This document shows, one piece after another, positions 1-9,254 of a stretch of DNA of 64,000 nt. Both the position numbers and the translations under genes were made by a program. The first letter of the stretch is position 1. The number at the start of each line of letters is the position of its first letter. Location of the stretch: contig NZ_CP132335.1 in the NCBI RefSeq assembly GCF_030758295.1, positions 682,001 through 746,000 on the forward strand. The letters run 5' to 3'. Source of the DNA: Pararhizobium sp. IMCC21322 (lineage in GTDB: Bacteria; Pseudomonadota; Alphaproteobacteria; Rhizobiales; GCA-2746425). The notes under the pieces were generated by a model, which did not search any database, was not told the origin of the DNA, and was given only the letters and a program-made list of their open reading frames with translations.

Positions 1-1
1 C

Positions 2-379
2 TGGGTCTGGGTCTCTGGAAATCACGATCCCTACCCGCCCGATGCATTGGGTGGACGCGCATGTGACGAGTTGTCAATTGGCCCGATTACATTCCGGCAC
101 GAGCCGATACAAGGCGCAAAGGGAGAGATCGCCGGGCATCTGCACCCCTGCAGCAAGGTAAGAGGCCGTGCGCGGTCTGTGCGGCGGCCTTGTTTCATTG
201 AAGATGGAACGCGCGCTATCCTGCCCGCCTTCGGGGAACTGACCGGGGGGCTCAATATCCGTAATGATGCATTTTCAGGCCTGTTCGAGCAGCCGGACAC
301 GATTTGCATTCACATGCTGGGCGACCGGCAGATTTATTCCGTCAGCCCATCAAACTGCAGACCCGACAGACGCGGTTGA
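2..379 (+). CDS. pdeM: Ligase-associated metallophosphoesterase PdeM (3-prime part, runs in from the left edge)
   Basis: The reading frame is open from base 2 and stops at 377-379, so only the C-terminal 125 or so residues are present. It opens with WVWVSGNHDP, the GNHD metal-binding block of calcineurin-like phosphoesterases, and continues with GEIAGHLHP, which supplies later metal ligands, then RSVRRPCFIEDG and ILPAFGELTGGLNI. This pattern is typical of PdeM, the phosphoesterase usually encoded beside an ATP-dependent DNA ligase and helicase Lhr in proteobacteria and implicated in DNA end processing. That neighbourhood would lie left of the window and cannot be checked. A TTG at 47 is not the true start. 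The family call is fairly secure; the exact in vivo substrate is not known from sequence. Confidence 0.8.
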   Translation, partial: WVWVSGNHDPYPPDALGGRACDELSIGPITFRHEPIQGAKGEIAGHLHPCSKVRGRARSVRRPCFIEDGTRAILPAFGELTGGLNIRNDAFSGLFEQPDTICIHMLGDRQIYSVSPSNCRPDRRG

Positions 380-383
380 GCGG

Positions 384-872
384 CTACAGGAGTGCGGCGC
401 CGCCGATCAGGAGGAAGAGCGTGGCACCGGCTGTCAATTGCACCCGGAGCCGACCAAACCAGCGCGGAAGAATATTCTGTCGCATGGCATTCAGATCGAC
501 ATAGACCTGCCAGATATAGCCCAATATGAGCAGCAGCACGCCTGCAGAAACAAGGGGCAACAGCAGGCAACTCCATCCGAAGATGGAAGGAAGCACGCTG
601 AGCACAAAGTCACGGGTTTGCAGTCTGGTGTTGGGCGCATAAAGGGCGCGCCCCCAATGCGCGCCACCCAGAAAGGACAGGATGACAGCCCCATAGGCCA
701 AAAGGGCCCGGCCTGCTGTTTCCTGCAAAAACAGGTCTTCCCGAAAAACCACGACTGCCAATGCACAGGCCGCAAAGGGAATAAGCCCGGCATAACCCAG
801 CCAAAGCGCGGCTTTTGGCGGTGATTTACCAGAACGATCCGAGCTGATTGGCTCGTCAGACATCATTGTCAT
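384..872 (-). CDS. DUF3429 family inner-membrane protein
   Basis: This 162-aa protein has about five hydrophobic segments separated by short loops. The block FLGGAHWGRAL after the second segment is the hallmark of the DUF3429 family, found widely in alphaproteobacteria and of unknown function. The open frame extends further upstream, to 965, but that would overlap the preceding gene by 76 bp and adds a cysteine-rich stretch. The ATG at 872 (or the ATGs at 866 and 863) gives a clean start just after the stop of the TIGR02186 gene. It is the last gene of a minus-strand run and ends 4 bp from the convergent pdeM stop. No function is assigned. Confidence 0.75.
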   Translation of the reverse strand: MTMMSDEPISSDRSGKSPPKAALWLGYAGLIPFAACALAVVVFREDLFLQETAGRALLAYGAVILSFLGGAHWGRALYAPNTRLQTRDFVLSVLPSIFGWSCLLLPLVSAGVLLLILGYIWQVYVDLNAMRQNILPRWFGRLRVQLTAGATLFLLIGGAALL

Positions 873-889
873 GGGATGGGCGCTCCGAT

Positions 890-1657
890 CTATTCTCGTC
901 TGAACACAACGCCACCGAACCAGCCGACAAAAACCGCCAGAACCACAGCAATAACACCAAACCAAAGGCCTCTTTCACGACTGAAATCATAAATCAGCTG
1001 CTCCAGCCCGGCTTTGGAGATCCACAATGTCTGTTCATCATGAGCCACCAAAGCGCCCTGATCAAAGACAAAGACCTCAATGCTGTAAGTGCCAACTGAA
1101 ACGCGCCCCGGGATGCGAATGGTGGTTTTGAACAGGGTTGGCGTCAGCAACTCCATCCCTTCCACATCCATGGAAAACAGATCATTGTCCGCCTTCAGCC
1201 GCCGGTAGGCGAGTGCAAATTCGGTCGAATTACCAGGCGCTTCTATGCTGTCGGTCGCGACCGGGAAAATGATGTTTTCCAGTCCGATCTGGTTGGCCTG
1301 CAGGGCCTGGGACTGAGCAATATCGTCAGGCGGACGATTGGAAGACAGGGCGTAAAAGGAGGGCACACTGAGAAATGTCCGCGCATTCCGGTTGATCCAG
1401 ACCCCGAAAATACGCTCCTTCTTTCGTGTAACCACATCCACGGGTGGGCCTTTGACAACAGCCACAACATCGTAGCCATCTTCGCCCCTGTCATCGCCGC
1501 CATCTCCCTCGATACTGCCGAAAAGCGTGATATCCATTCCGGAAAAATTCGAGTTGATGGCAACCCGTTCAGATGAAACGGCCAGCACCACTCTTTCTGC
1601 AAAGGCAGCAGATGCCGTTACCATCAACATGATGCAAATTGCAATGAGACGTGCCAT
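890..1657 (-). CDS. TIGR02186 family membrane-anchored periplasmic protein
   Basis: The 255-aa product starts with a cleavable-looking signal peptide (about residues 1-20, ending SAAFA), has a beta-rich periplasmic body, and ends with one membrane helix (about 230-250) followed by a short RRE tail. The overall plan matches TIGR02186, an alphaproteobacterial family of unknown function that is commonly encoded next to a TauE/SafE permease, as it is here. Its ATG at 1657 overlaps the stop of the permease gene by one base (TGATG), so the two are almost certainly translationally coupled. A longer frame reaches back to 1849 but runs inside the permease gene and lacks the signal peptide at its start. 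A joint role with the permease in anion or sulfur-compound export is inference. Confidence 0.78.
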   Translation of the reverse strand: MARLIAICIMLMVTASAAFAERVVLAVSSERVAINSNFSGMDITLFGSIEGDGGDDRGEDGYDVVAVVKGPPVDVVTRKKERIFGVWINRNARTFLSVPSFYALSSNRPPDDIAQSQALQANQIGLENIIFPVATDSIEAPGNSTEFALAYRRLKADNDLFSMDVEGMELLTPTLFKTTIRIPGRVSVGTYSIEVFVFDQGALVAHDEQTLWISKAGLEQLIYDFSRERGLWFGVIAVVLAVFVGWFGGVVFRRE

Positions 1658-2589
1658 CAGCCCCCCACCATCAGCTTCAGAACGGAAAAGGAATACAACT
1701 CGTCCGGCTTCAGCACCAGATTGACCGCAAAGCGCATGCCAACGGCCAGCACCAGTAAGCCGAGCAGGGCGCGAATTTGTTCGCCCCGCAGCTTTTGGCC
1801 CAATTGCGCGCCGAATTGTGCCCCGAACACGCCGCCAATCATCAGGCAAAGCGCCAGCACAACATCCACCGTCTGGTTGGTGCTGGCATGCAGTACGGTG
1901 GCAACCGACATGGTGACAACAATGTAGAAAAGGGATGTGCCGATCACCATCGCTGTTGGCACACGCAGGAGGTAAATCAGGGCGGGAACCATAATAAACC
2001 CACCGCCAATGCCAAGCACCGATCCCATGAAACCGATGGAAATTCCAAGGCCGAGAACCGGCAGAACGCTGACATACAGCTTGGAGCGCCGGAACTTCAT
2101 CTTCAAAGGCAGGCCGAGAACCCAGCTGTGTTGGCCTGGCATTCTGGCAGGCGGGCGTTTGCCGTCGCGGTTTTTCAGCATGGCCCGAATGGATTCGCGC
2201 AGCATCAAAATGCCGATGGACGTCAGAAATGTCAGATAGGAAACCGAAATGATCAGGTCCAGCTGTCCGACTTCACGCAACAACCGAAACACAAACACGC
2301 CAAGTGCCGAGCCAACAATACCGCCCGAAATCAGCATGCTGGCCAGTTTCAGATCAATTGCCTGACGCCGCCAATAGGACAAGGCACCGGATGTTGATGA
2401 AGCAACGGTCTGCGAGGTAACGGTGGCCACGGCAACAGCGGGTGGTATGCCGGTGAATATCAGCAGGGGCGTCAAAAGGAATCCGCCACCAACACCAAAA
2501 AGCCCCGAAATAAAGCCCACCGCAGCACCCATGCCCAACAGCATCAAAATGCTGACCGGTAGTTCGGCTATGGGCAGGTAAATCTGCAC
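1657..2589 (-). CDS. TauE/SafE family anion (sulfite-type) exporter
   Basis: The 310-aa integral membrane protein has about eight hydrophobic segments and the two internally repeated motifs of the TauE/SafE family: GLFGVGGGFLLTPLL near residue 30 and GSVLGIGGGFIMVPALI near residue 190. These inverted-repeat halves form the transport path in family members, which move sulfite, sulfoacetate or other small organosulfur or organic anions. A polar loop of about 45 residues separates the halves. The gene is coupled by a 1-bp overlap to the TIGR02186 gene downstream, an arrangement common in Rhizobiales. The substrate cannot be read from sequence. Length is slightly above the family average because of the central loop. 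Confidence 0.88.
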   Translation of the reverse strand: MQIYLPIAELPVSILMLLGMGAAVGFISGLFGVGGGFLLTPLLIFTGIPPAVAVATVTSQTVASSTSGALSYWRRQAIDLKLASMLISGGIVGSALGVFVFRLLREVGQLDLIISVSYLTFLTSIGILMLRESIRAMLKNRDGKRPPARMPGQHSWVLGLPLKMKFRRSKLYVSVLPVLGLGISIGFMGSVLGIGGGFIMVPALIYLLRVPTAMVIGTSLFYIVVTMSVATVLHASTNQTVDVVLALCLMIGGVFGAQFGAQLGQKLRGEQIRALLGLLVLAVGMRFAVNLVLKPDELYSFSVLKLMVGG

Positions 2590-2745
2590 GAAGGTCTGTC
2601 TTTTTGGCTGGGCGCTGTAAAGCGCAAACTACAATCAATCCCGGTGTGAAATATGGATTCAAACGCAAATCAGGCTTGAAACCAAGGCCCTGATAAACGC
2701 CTGCTTTCGCGCGCTGTCAATGTCCAGAAGGCAACACAGTGTCGA

Positions 2746-5700
2746 TTAAATTGCAGATTCGTCAAACTTTGCCAGAGGAATGTCGCTGAGCCCGCCTTGC
2801 GGGTTCTGGAAATCCGCCCCTTGATTGCTGGCGATAGGCCCCGTATCGCTGATCTTTTCAGCGTGTTTCTTAAGCTGCGCTTCGGCATTTTTGGGAACCT
2901 TGACGGCAATCCAGCCTTCATTCGGCATGGAAACCATGTTGGCAGCTTTCGCTGGCCTGTCCGGGCCCCAATTGGCAACCGTCCCATCAATTTTGGCAAC
3001 AATATCTGCTTCCAGGTCCTGTGCCAGCGCGTCGCGTTTTGCTTTCGCATCCGGATCGCCGTCCTTGGCAGCAACAGCAAACCAGAAATAGGCTTTCTCA
3101 AGATCGGTGGCAACGCCCATGCCTCTGGCATACAGGATGGCCAGATTGAACTGGCTGTCTTTCACGCCTGCATTGGCAGCCATTCTGAACCATTTAGAGG
3201 CTTCAGTGAAATTTGGTTCGCCCAGCGTGCCCTGAGCATGAAGAACGCCCAGATTATACATCGCCTTGGTGTTCCCTTTTTCTGCTGCCTTTTTGTAAAG
3301 ATCTGCGGCGGCAGTCAGGTTCTTGGTAGTTCCCCGGCCATGTTCCAGCAGGCTGCCGAGGCGGTATTGTGCGGGGGCCAGGCCCTGATCAGAGGCACGG
3401 CGATACCACTCAACGGCTTTCGGCATATTGGGAGTTGTGCCAAACCCATCAGCATAACGGCTGCCAATTTCGAACTGCGCAACAGGATCGCCGATGACCG
3501 CTTTGTAACGCAGCGGCAGCGGACCGATATTGGTCGCTGGCGCCGGGGCAACAAACGTGCGCTGAAGTGGTGTGGTTGACGCTTTTCGTGTGATTTTTGG
3601 CTTGGCCACGGGTGTGGCAATTTTTGTCACTGCATTTCTTTCGGCAAAGACGCTGTCACCCAGCGCCTTGATCCGGTCTATACCGCCTGGCAAACGATCC
3701 GGCAGTTTCTGACCGGTCGGGATCGGAATTGGTTTGACCATCGCGCTGTTGGTGGTCAATTTTCTGTCTTTGCCAGGGTCGATCGGCTTGGAAATGCTGC
3801 CGGTGGCCAGATTGTCGTCTGGTCCCTGCTGCGACTGGTATGTTTTCAGCGCCAGCGCGACAGCGGCGACAATCAGCGTCAGACCAAGGCATACGCCCAG
3901 AATTTTCTTCCGGCGGGCTGGGTTGCGCTCGCGTTTCAGCTCTTCACGCTGCTGGGATAAAATGCCTTCGGCACGTTGCTTGATACCCTCAACCGATTTT
4001 GGATCTGCGGAAGCGGTTTTGCTGGCAGTCTTGCCGACTGTTTTGTTGGCAACGGGCGTTTTTTCGGTTGCAGCAGCTTTGCCAACAGGTGCGGCTGTCT
4101 GGCCGCCTTTTTTGGTGGCACGTCTTGCAGCCGCAATGTAATTCATCCCGACTTCAAGATCAGCGTCTTTTTCGGTCTTGGGCGTTGGTGCATTGCGCTT
4201 TGGCTCAGCCGCTTTGGGCGGAATAACATCAGCTTGCGCCTGTGCAGCCTTGCGGAACCTCGGGCGGCGGCTTTCTTCCTTGCCGGCTGCCGGTGTCAGC
4301 TTTTTCTGTGTGGCTTCCAGGCGATCCACGCCACTTTCCAGATCATGAATCTTGTTCAGCAAAATCGTCAGCGTATCGGGAACCGAGCTCAGCTGATTAT
4401 GCAGCGCATCATCAGAATTTGGTTTTTTGGCAGTTGATTTGACCAGAGCTGACAGATCATCCAGCGTCTGGCGGCTGCGCGCATCCAAGCCGCGCTCAAC
4501 CCGGTTCAGAGCCTCATTCAGTGGCACAACGACGGCATCTGAAACCGCTTTGGTGATCACGGAAGCATCAGGACCAGCCGGTGCGACAGGATCGGGTTTG
4601 GCCAGTTGCTGTCCTAATTGCTCCATCACGGTGGATAATTGGGTTTCAATCCGGGCCATGTCGTCTTGCATATGCTGATGCGCAGCATCTGCAGCAGCGG
4701 CCTGCTCACGGTTCTCGTTGGGCGCTTCTTCTATCCGGCGTTCCAGACTTTCAATCTGGGCCGTGAGCTGTTTGATAAATGACGTGTTCTGAGATTTTTG
4801 GTCTTTAAGATTTTCATCGGCACGACGATCAGCTTCCAGCGAAGCGGAATCAAACCGCTTCATTGTATCGTCGAGGCGCGACAGCAGCCCGTCAAACCGC
4901 TCTTTGAACATCTGCGTCTGATCGCCGATATTCATATCGCTGAGTGTGGTTTGCTGTTCCAGCATGATGCCTTCAAGCCGGCCAACCGTATGCTCGATCG
5001 ATTCAAGCGTTTCGCGGGGCGGCAGGAAGCTGATCAGGCTTTGTGCATTGGGCTGCTGCTGTGCGATTTCGGCCGGCAAATCTTTCAGCGTCTTTTCCAG
5101 CTGAGCAAGATGGGTTTGCAGTGCCGCATTGGTTACGGCATCAGGCTTGTTTCTGGCCGATTTCTCCAGCTTCTGGACAGTCAGGTCCAGAAGGCTTGCA
5201 ACATCTCTGGACAAAGCAGGCTTCATTGATTTCAGCGATGCTTCCAGCTTGCTGATCTGGTCCTGCAGCGCCGGGATCTGTGATGCAGTCTGTGATTGTG
5301 TGGCAGAATTCTGCAGACGGATATGGTCATCTGCCAGCTTTTTGAAGTTGCGGTCCAGCCGGGTCTGATCTTCCTGCAGCTTGACCTGCATTTTGGCCAT
5401 CGGCTGCAGAATTGCGACATCATTTCGGGTTGGCAACTCGGAAATCTTGCTCTCCAGCAGCGCCAGATTGCTGTCGAGCTGCTCGCGAATTTCGTCATTC
5501 TGAGATTTGGTCTCAGTGTCGGCCTTCTCAAGAAGCGTGTTTATTTTTTCGCCGAGCAGAGCGAAATGGGCTTCCATGGTCTCATTGAGGGCAGCTTCCT
5601 GTTGCGCTGCATTGTTGCGCGCTGGATCATCTTTCTGCTCATCATCTTCCTGATATCCGTAATCAGCCTCGTCGGCTAAATCATCTTCTTGATAATCTTC

Positions 5701-6429
5701 ATAGCCATCCAGCGTGACGGGTGGCGCTGTCGGTTGCAATGCAAGTTCCAACTCGTGTTCCAGATCATCATCGGAATAAATCTCTTCCTCTGGTAACGCA
5801 TGGATGGGCTCGGCTGGTCGTGCAGTTGTCTGCCTGATTTTTGTTTCAGGTGGCGTGGTATCAGAGGGAACAATGCGTTCCTTGAGCGCCAGAATGCGAG
5901 CACGCAATTCTTCGACGGTCTGGGCATCTTCCTGAATCGCGTTTTCCGGCGCGTCGGATGTATCGGATGGGTTTGGCACTGCCGCTTCGACGTGGCTGTC
6001 AAGAACGGCCTGACTTGCCGGGCGTAGTTCTGGCCTGTCAGCTTGTTTGGGCGCATCGAAGGCTTTCAGAGCGCCCAATTGTTGGCTCAAATCATCAATT
6101 GCGTGCATCAGGGCCTGACTTTCCGCGTCAGGTTCCTGGTCTGTGGGATCATCCAGCAACGCCTGCTCGGCAACCTGAGCGGCGCGTTCGGCCCCCTGGC
6201 GGCTTTGCCGCTGGGTTTGCAGTAACTTCTTCAATGTTAACTCATCCGGCGACAGATGATCTTCCTGAGCCTCGTTTTGCAGCACGGCATCCTGAAGCCA
6301 TGCTTCCAGGCTCATCCCGTTGCGTTGGGCGGCTTCTATGACACGGCTGAAAACATCACTGGGATCGTCACCGTGATGGCTGTCAACACGACCGGATATT
6401 GAGGGTGCTTTGCGCTGTAAAACGGCCAC
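2746..6429 (-). CDS. Large coiled-coil, single-TM, Sel1-repeat protein (PodJ-like polar factor)
   Basis: This 1227-aa protein starts at a GTG (6429) preceded by GGAAG. It opens with FSRVIEAAQRNGMSLEAWL, a motif seen at the N-terminus of alphaproteobacterial PodJ/Sel1 proteins. Residues about 60-260 are very acidic, and about 280-720 are heptad-rich coiled coil. A Lys/Ala/Thr-rich linker follows, then RRKK and one membrane helix near 843-863. The C-terminal third carries at least four Sel1 repeats (about 975-1130, with blocks such as YADGFGTTPNMPKAVEWYRRA and ILYARGMGVATDLEKAYFWF), so it should face the periplasm. In Caulobacter, PodJ has this topology and organises one cell pole. This protein lacks a clear C-terminal peptidoglycan-binding domain. 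The polar role is inferred from architecture only. Confidence 0.75.
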   Translation of the reverse strand: MAVLQRKAPSISGRVDSHHGDDPSDVFSRVIEAAQRNGMSLEAWLQDAVLQNEAQEDHLSPDELTLKKLLQTQRQSRQGAERAAQVAEQALLDDPTDQEPDAESQALMHAIDDLSQQLGALKAFDAPKQADRPELRPASQAVLDSHVEAAVPNPSDTSDAPENAIQEDAQTVEELRARILALKERIVPSDTTPPETKIRQTTARPAEPIHALPEEEIYSDDDLEHELELALQPTAPPVTLDGYEDYQEDDLADEADYGYQEDDEQKDDPARNNAAQQEAALNETMEAHFALLGEKINTLLEKADTETKSQNDEIREQLDSNLALLESKISELPTRNDVAILQPMAKMQVKLQEDQTRLDRNFKKLADDHIRLQNSATQSQTASQIPALQDQISKLEASLKSMKPALSRDVASLLDLTVQKLEKSARNKPDAVTNAALQTHLAQLEKTLKDLPAEIAQQQPNAQSLISFLPPRETLESIEHTVGRLEGIMLEQQTTLSDMNIGDQTQMFKERFDGLLSRLDDTMKRFDSASLEADRRADENLKDQKSQNTSFIKQLTAQIESLERRIEEAPNENREQAAAADAAHQHMQDDMARIETQLSTVMEQLGQQLAKPDPVAPAGPDASVITKAVSDAVVVPLNEALNRVERGLDARSRQTLDDLSALVKSTAKKPNSDDALHNQLSSVPDTLTILLNKIHDLESGVDRLEATQKKLTPAAGKEESRRPRFRKAAQAQADVIPPKAAEPKRNAPTPKTEKDADLEVGMNYIAAARRATKKGGQTAAPVGKAAATEKTPVANKTVGKTASKTASADPKSVEGIKQRAEGILSQQREELKRERNPARRKKILGVCLGLTLIVAAVALALKTYQSQQGPDDNLATGSISKPIDPGKDRKLTTNSAMVKPIPIPTGQKLPDRLPGGIDRIKALGDSVFAERNAVTKIATPVAKPKITRKASTTPLQRTFVAPAPATNIGPLPLRYKAVIGDPVAQFEIGSRYADGFGTTPNMPKAVEWYRRASDQGLAPAQYRLGSLLEHGRGTTKNLTAAADLYKKAAEKGNTKAMYNLGVLHAQGTLGEPNFTEASKWFRMAANAGVKDSQFNLAILYARGMGVATDLEKAYFWFAVAAKDGDPDAKAKRDALAQDLEADIVAKIDGTVANWGPDRPAKAANMVSMPNEGWIAVKVPKNAEAQLKKHAEKISDTGPIASNQGADFQNPQGGLSDIPLAKFDESAI

Positions 6430-6838
6430 TTGCTTCCACGCTTTCTCATCGGATCACATGAATTACCCGCCAAACAGAGCGATTCATGAGAGTTTCAATT
6501 ACCGAAAAGTCAACAATTATAGTAAACATGTCGTTAATTTCATCAGGAATACTGAATCAAAAAAGCTGCCCACCACAGGTCGGTGCTGCCAATTGCCCGG
6601 ATATCGGCAGCGGGTTTATCTGCTCCTGCGGACGAAACCAAAACTATAGATAAAAGAGTGCTAATCATAAGAATACAATTTGTAGTATGGACTCTGAACG
6701 TGTCTTCCGTTAATCGACAAAGGCTTTATTCTGGTTGGGAAAACGTATTGGTGTCATGAATGGCGCTAAGAATGATTGCCGATAGAGTATAGATCCTGAC
6801 GCTGTTGCTTGATCAATTTGCCGACCGGATAATACATA
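6430..6838. other. 409-bp intergenic region between divergent genes
   Basis: This AT-rich stretch separates the divergent PodJ-like gene (minus) and the MerR gene (plus), so it must hold both promoters. I see no RNA gene, no repeat, no convincing rho-independent terminator and no EcfG-type promoter in it. Short frames that cross it have no ribosome-binding site or recognisable product. Confidence 0.5.
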
Positions 6839-7321
6839 TTGTCATCCAAATTGGCTGAAAGTGATGCTGTGAACAAAGGTACAGAAACCGTCTCATCCAG
6901 AGCGCAACGAGCTGGGCAGGATGAGGACACCACAGAAAATTCCTTTTCGATTGGACAATTGGCGCGTGAGTTTCAGGTCACGTTGCGCACACTTCGCTTT
7001 TACGAGGATCGCGGTCTGGTCAGTCCCAAACGTGACGGTACGACGCGGGTTTACAGTCGGCGCGACAGAGCCAGACTCAAACTGGTCTTGATGGGCAAAA
7101 AGGTCGGTTTTTCGCTCACGGAAATTCGTGAAATGCTTGATCTGTATGATCTGAAAGATGGTCAGATTGTACAATTACGTGTCGCGCTGAAGCGGTTTCA
7201 GGAACAGGTTGATGTGCTGAAAGATCAGCGCAGTGACATCGAGCAGGCCATTGAAGAACTTGAGCGCACAGTTGATGTTGTCGCAGGTATGCTGCGCGAA
7301 AAAGAAACAGCAACCGGTTGA
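6839..7321 (+). CDS. MerR family transcriptional regulator (probable regulator of the beta-oxidation operon)
   Basis: The 160-aa frame has a winged-helix MerR domain beginning near residue 37 (FSIGQLAREFQVTLRTLRFY, then EDRGLVSPKRDG) and a C-terminal dimerisation coiled coil (about 105-150). It lacks the cysteine signatures of metal- or redox-sensing MerR proteins, which fits the group that controls fatty-acid or branched-chain acid breakdown (LiuR-like). There is no ATG before the domain: TTG at 6839 and 6851 and GTG at 6869 are all possible starts, so the first 10 residues are uncertain. It lies in the same direction as, and 127 bp ahead of, the acyl-CoA dehydrogenase gene, with a perfect palindrome between them. 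Control of that operon is inferred from position and the palindrome. Confidence 0.8.
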   Translation: MSSKLAESDAVNKGTETVSSRAQRAGQDEDTTENSFSIGQLAREFQVTLRTLRFYEDRGLVSPKRDGTTRVYSRRDRARLKLVLMGKKVGFSLTEIREMLDLYDLKDGQIVQLRVALKRFQEQVDVLKDQRSDIEQAIEELERTVDVVAGMLREKETATG

Positions 7322-7392
7322 CCAGACCTGTCGTATAAAACGTCTTTATCATGCAAAAGTGAAAGGACGTGCGCCAGCCCGCCTTTTAAAGT

Positions 7393-7406
7393 TGACGTTA
7401 ACGTCA
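7393..7406. promoter_or_regulatory. 14-bp perfect palindrome, candidate MerR/LiuR-type operator
   Basis: TGACGTTAACGTCA is a perfect palindrome lying 72 bp after the merR-like stop and 42 bp before the ATG of the acyl-CoA dehydrogenase. From memory it resembles ACGT-centred LiuR-type operators of MerR regulators of acyl-CoA catabolism. That the adjacent MerR protein binds it is inference. Confidence 0.6.
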
Positions 7407-7448
7407 TATATGCATTGAGAGACATCTTCATTTGTGAAGGGGTTAAAG

Positions 7449-9242
7449 ATGCCAACCTATCAAGCGCCACTGAAAGACACTCTGTTTTTGCTGAATGAAG
7501 TGTTCCCGATGGAACACTTCAAAACTTTGGACGGATTTGCGGATCTGACGCCGGATCTGCTTGAGGCCATTTTGGGCGAGGCAGCCCGGTTTTGCGAGCA
7601 GACCCTGCAACCGCTCAACAGCGTCGGGGATCTTGAGGGATGTCACCGCCTTGATGATGGCAGCGTCACAACGCCCAAGGGTTTCAAGGAAGCATTCGGG
7701 CTTTTTGCAGAAGGTGGCTGGTCCGGTCTCTCAGCCGATCCGGCCTATGGAGGTCAGGGGCTGCCGGGCACTTTGAGCAGCATTGTTCAGGAATTCATTT
7801 ACGCAGCCAATTTCTCCTGGGGGTTGTATCCGGTCCTGTCGCAAGGCGCTTACGCCGCCCTGAAAGTGCACGCTTCGGAAGAATTGCGACAGATTTACCT
7901 GCCGCCGCTGGCGTCGGGGAAATGGACCGGCACCATGAATATGACAGAGCCTCATGCCGGGACAGATCTGGGTCTTTTGAAAACCAAGGCACTGCCACAG
8001 GCAGATGGGTCCTACAACATCACCGGTCAGAAGATTTTCATCTCTTCCGGCGAGCATGATCTTGCAGAAAATATAGTGCATCTGGTGTTGGCCCGCATCG
8101 ACGGCGCGCCGGACGGCGTCAAAGGCCTCTCATTGTTTGTGGTTCCAAAATTCATTCCTGATGCAGATGGCAATCCCGGCCAGCGCAATGCACTGCAATG
8201 CGGATCTCTGGAAGAGAAAATGGGCATTCACGGCAATGCCACCTGTACCATGAATTATGACGGCGCGGCCGGCTGGCTGATCGGTGAAGAAGATCGCGGA
8301 CTGCCTGCCATGTTCGTCATGATGAATGAAGCGCGTCTGTCTGTTGGTATCCAGGGGTTGGGTATTTCGGAAGTGGCCTATCAAAATGCCGCCAGCTACG
8401 CCAGGGAGCGGCTGCAGGGCCGCGCTTTGGGCAAGCCCAAGGATAGCGATGCAAAGCCGGACCCCTTGGTGGTGCACCCGGATATCAGACGTATGCTGAT
8501 GAACATGCGGGCCTTCAATGAGGGCGCGCGCGCCCTGATGATCTGGACAGCGCTCAAAGCAGATGAGCTGCATAAATCAGAAGATGCAGCCATACGGCAG
8601 GCAGCTGACGATCATCTGGGTCTTATGACGCCGGTTATCAAAGGCGTGTTTACAGATGCCGGATTTGCCAATGCGGTACAGGCACAGCAGGTCTTTGGTG
8701 GCCACGGCTATATAACCGAATTGGGCATTGAACAATTTGTGCGCGATGCGCGCATTGCCATGATCTATGAAGGCACGAACGGCATTCAGGCGCTGGATCT
8801 GGTGGGCCGCAAATTGCCAAAGGATGGCGGGCGCGCCCTGAAAACATTTTTGACCGAAGTGACCCTGTTTCTTGCCGATATGAAAAAGGATGACGCTTTT
8901 GCGGTCTACGGCGAGCCCTTGGGCATGGCGGTTGATGATCTGCAATCGGCAACAGTCTGGCTGATGGAGAACAGTATCGCAGAACCCGACAATGCCGGAG
9001 CCGCTGCCAATGATTACATGCATCTGCTTGGTCTGGTGTCCCTTGGTTATATGTGGGCGCTTATGGCGAAGGTCAGCCAGGAGCGCCTGACAGATGAAAC
9101 TGGCGACCGGGCCTTCTTCGAGGCGAAGTTGACCACCGGGCGCTATTTCATGGAGCGGTGCCTGCCGAAAACCCAGACCCATCTGACGCGCATTTGCAGC
9201 GGTGCAGAGAGCATGATGGCGCTGCCCGCCGAGGCGTTTTGA
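7449..9242 (+). CDS. Acyl-CoA dehydrogenase, long form with C-terminal extension
   Basis: The 597-aa flavoenzyme catalyses FAD-dependent alpha,beta-dehydrogenation of an acyl-CoA thioester. The substrate and FAD-binding block TMNMTEPHAGTDLG lies near residue 160, ITGQKIFISSGEH near 193, and the catalytic-base region AMIYEGTNGIQALDLVGRK near 440, where the Glu of YEGT is the expected base. The final 130 residues form the extra helical domain seen in the 590-600-aa subfamily, which includes broad-range and methylmercaptopropionyl-CoA (DmdC-like) dehydrogenases. The ATG at 7449 is chosen because GAAGGGG lies six bases before it; a GTG at 7434 lacks such a site. It is first in an operon with thiolase and FadJ. 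Chain-length preference is unknown. Confidence 0.9.
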   Translation: MPTYQAPLKDTLFLLNEVFPMEHFKTLDGFADLTPDLLEAILGEAARFCEQTLQPLNSVGDLEGCHRLDDGSVTTPKGFKEAFGLFAEGGWSGLSADPAYGGQGLPGTLSSIVQEFIYAANFSWGLYPVLSQGAYAALKVHASEELRQIYLPPLASGKWTGTMNMTEPHAGTDLGLLKTKALPQADGSYNITGQKIFISSGEHDLAENIVHLVLARIDGAPDGVKGLSLFVVPKFIPDADGNPGQRNALQCGSLEEKMGIHGNATCTMNYDGAAGWLIGEEDRGLPAMFVMMNEARLSVGIQGLGISEVAYQNAASYARERLQGRALGKPKDSDAKPDPLVVHPDIRRMLMNMRAFNEGARALMIWTALKADELHKSEDAAIRQAADDHLGLMTPVIKGVFTDAGFANAVQAQQVFGGHGYITELGIEQFVRDARIAMIYEGTNGIQALDLVGRKLPKDGGRALKTFLTEVTLFLADMKKDDAFAVYGEPLGMAVDDLQSATVWLMENSIAEPDNAGAAANDYMHLLGLVSLGYMWALMAKVSQERLTDETGDRAFFEAKLTTGRYFMERCLPKTQTHLTRICSGAESMMALPAEAF

Positions 9243-9254
9243 AGGAGATTTGCG

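Noticed and set aside
264-824. Long plus-strand frame over the DUF3429 gene
   Set aside because: It is an antisense shadow: no ribosome-binding site, unnatural Gln/Lys-rich composition, and it overlaps a well-supported gene.
1777-2397. 206-aa plus-strand frame inside the TauE/SafE gene
   Set aside because: His/Gln/Asn-rich translation typical of antisense reading of a membrane protein gene.
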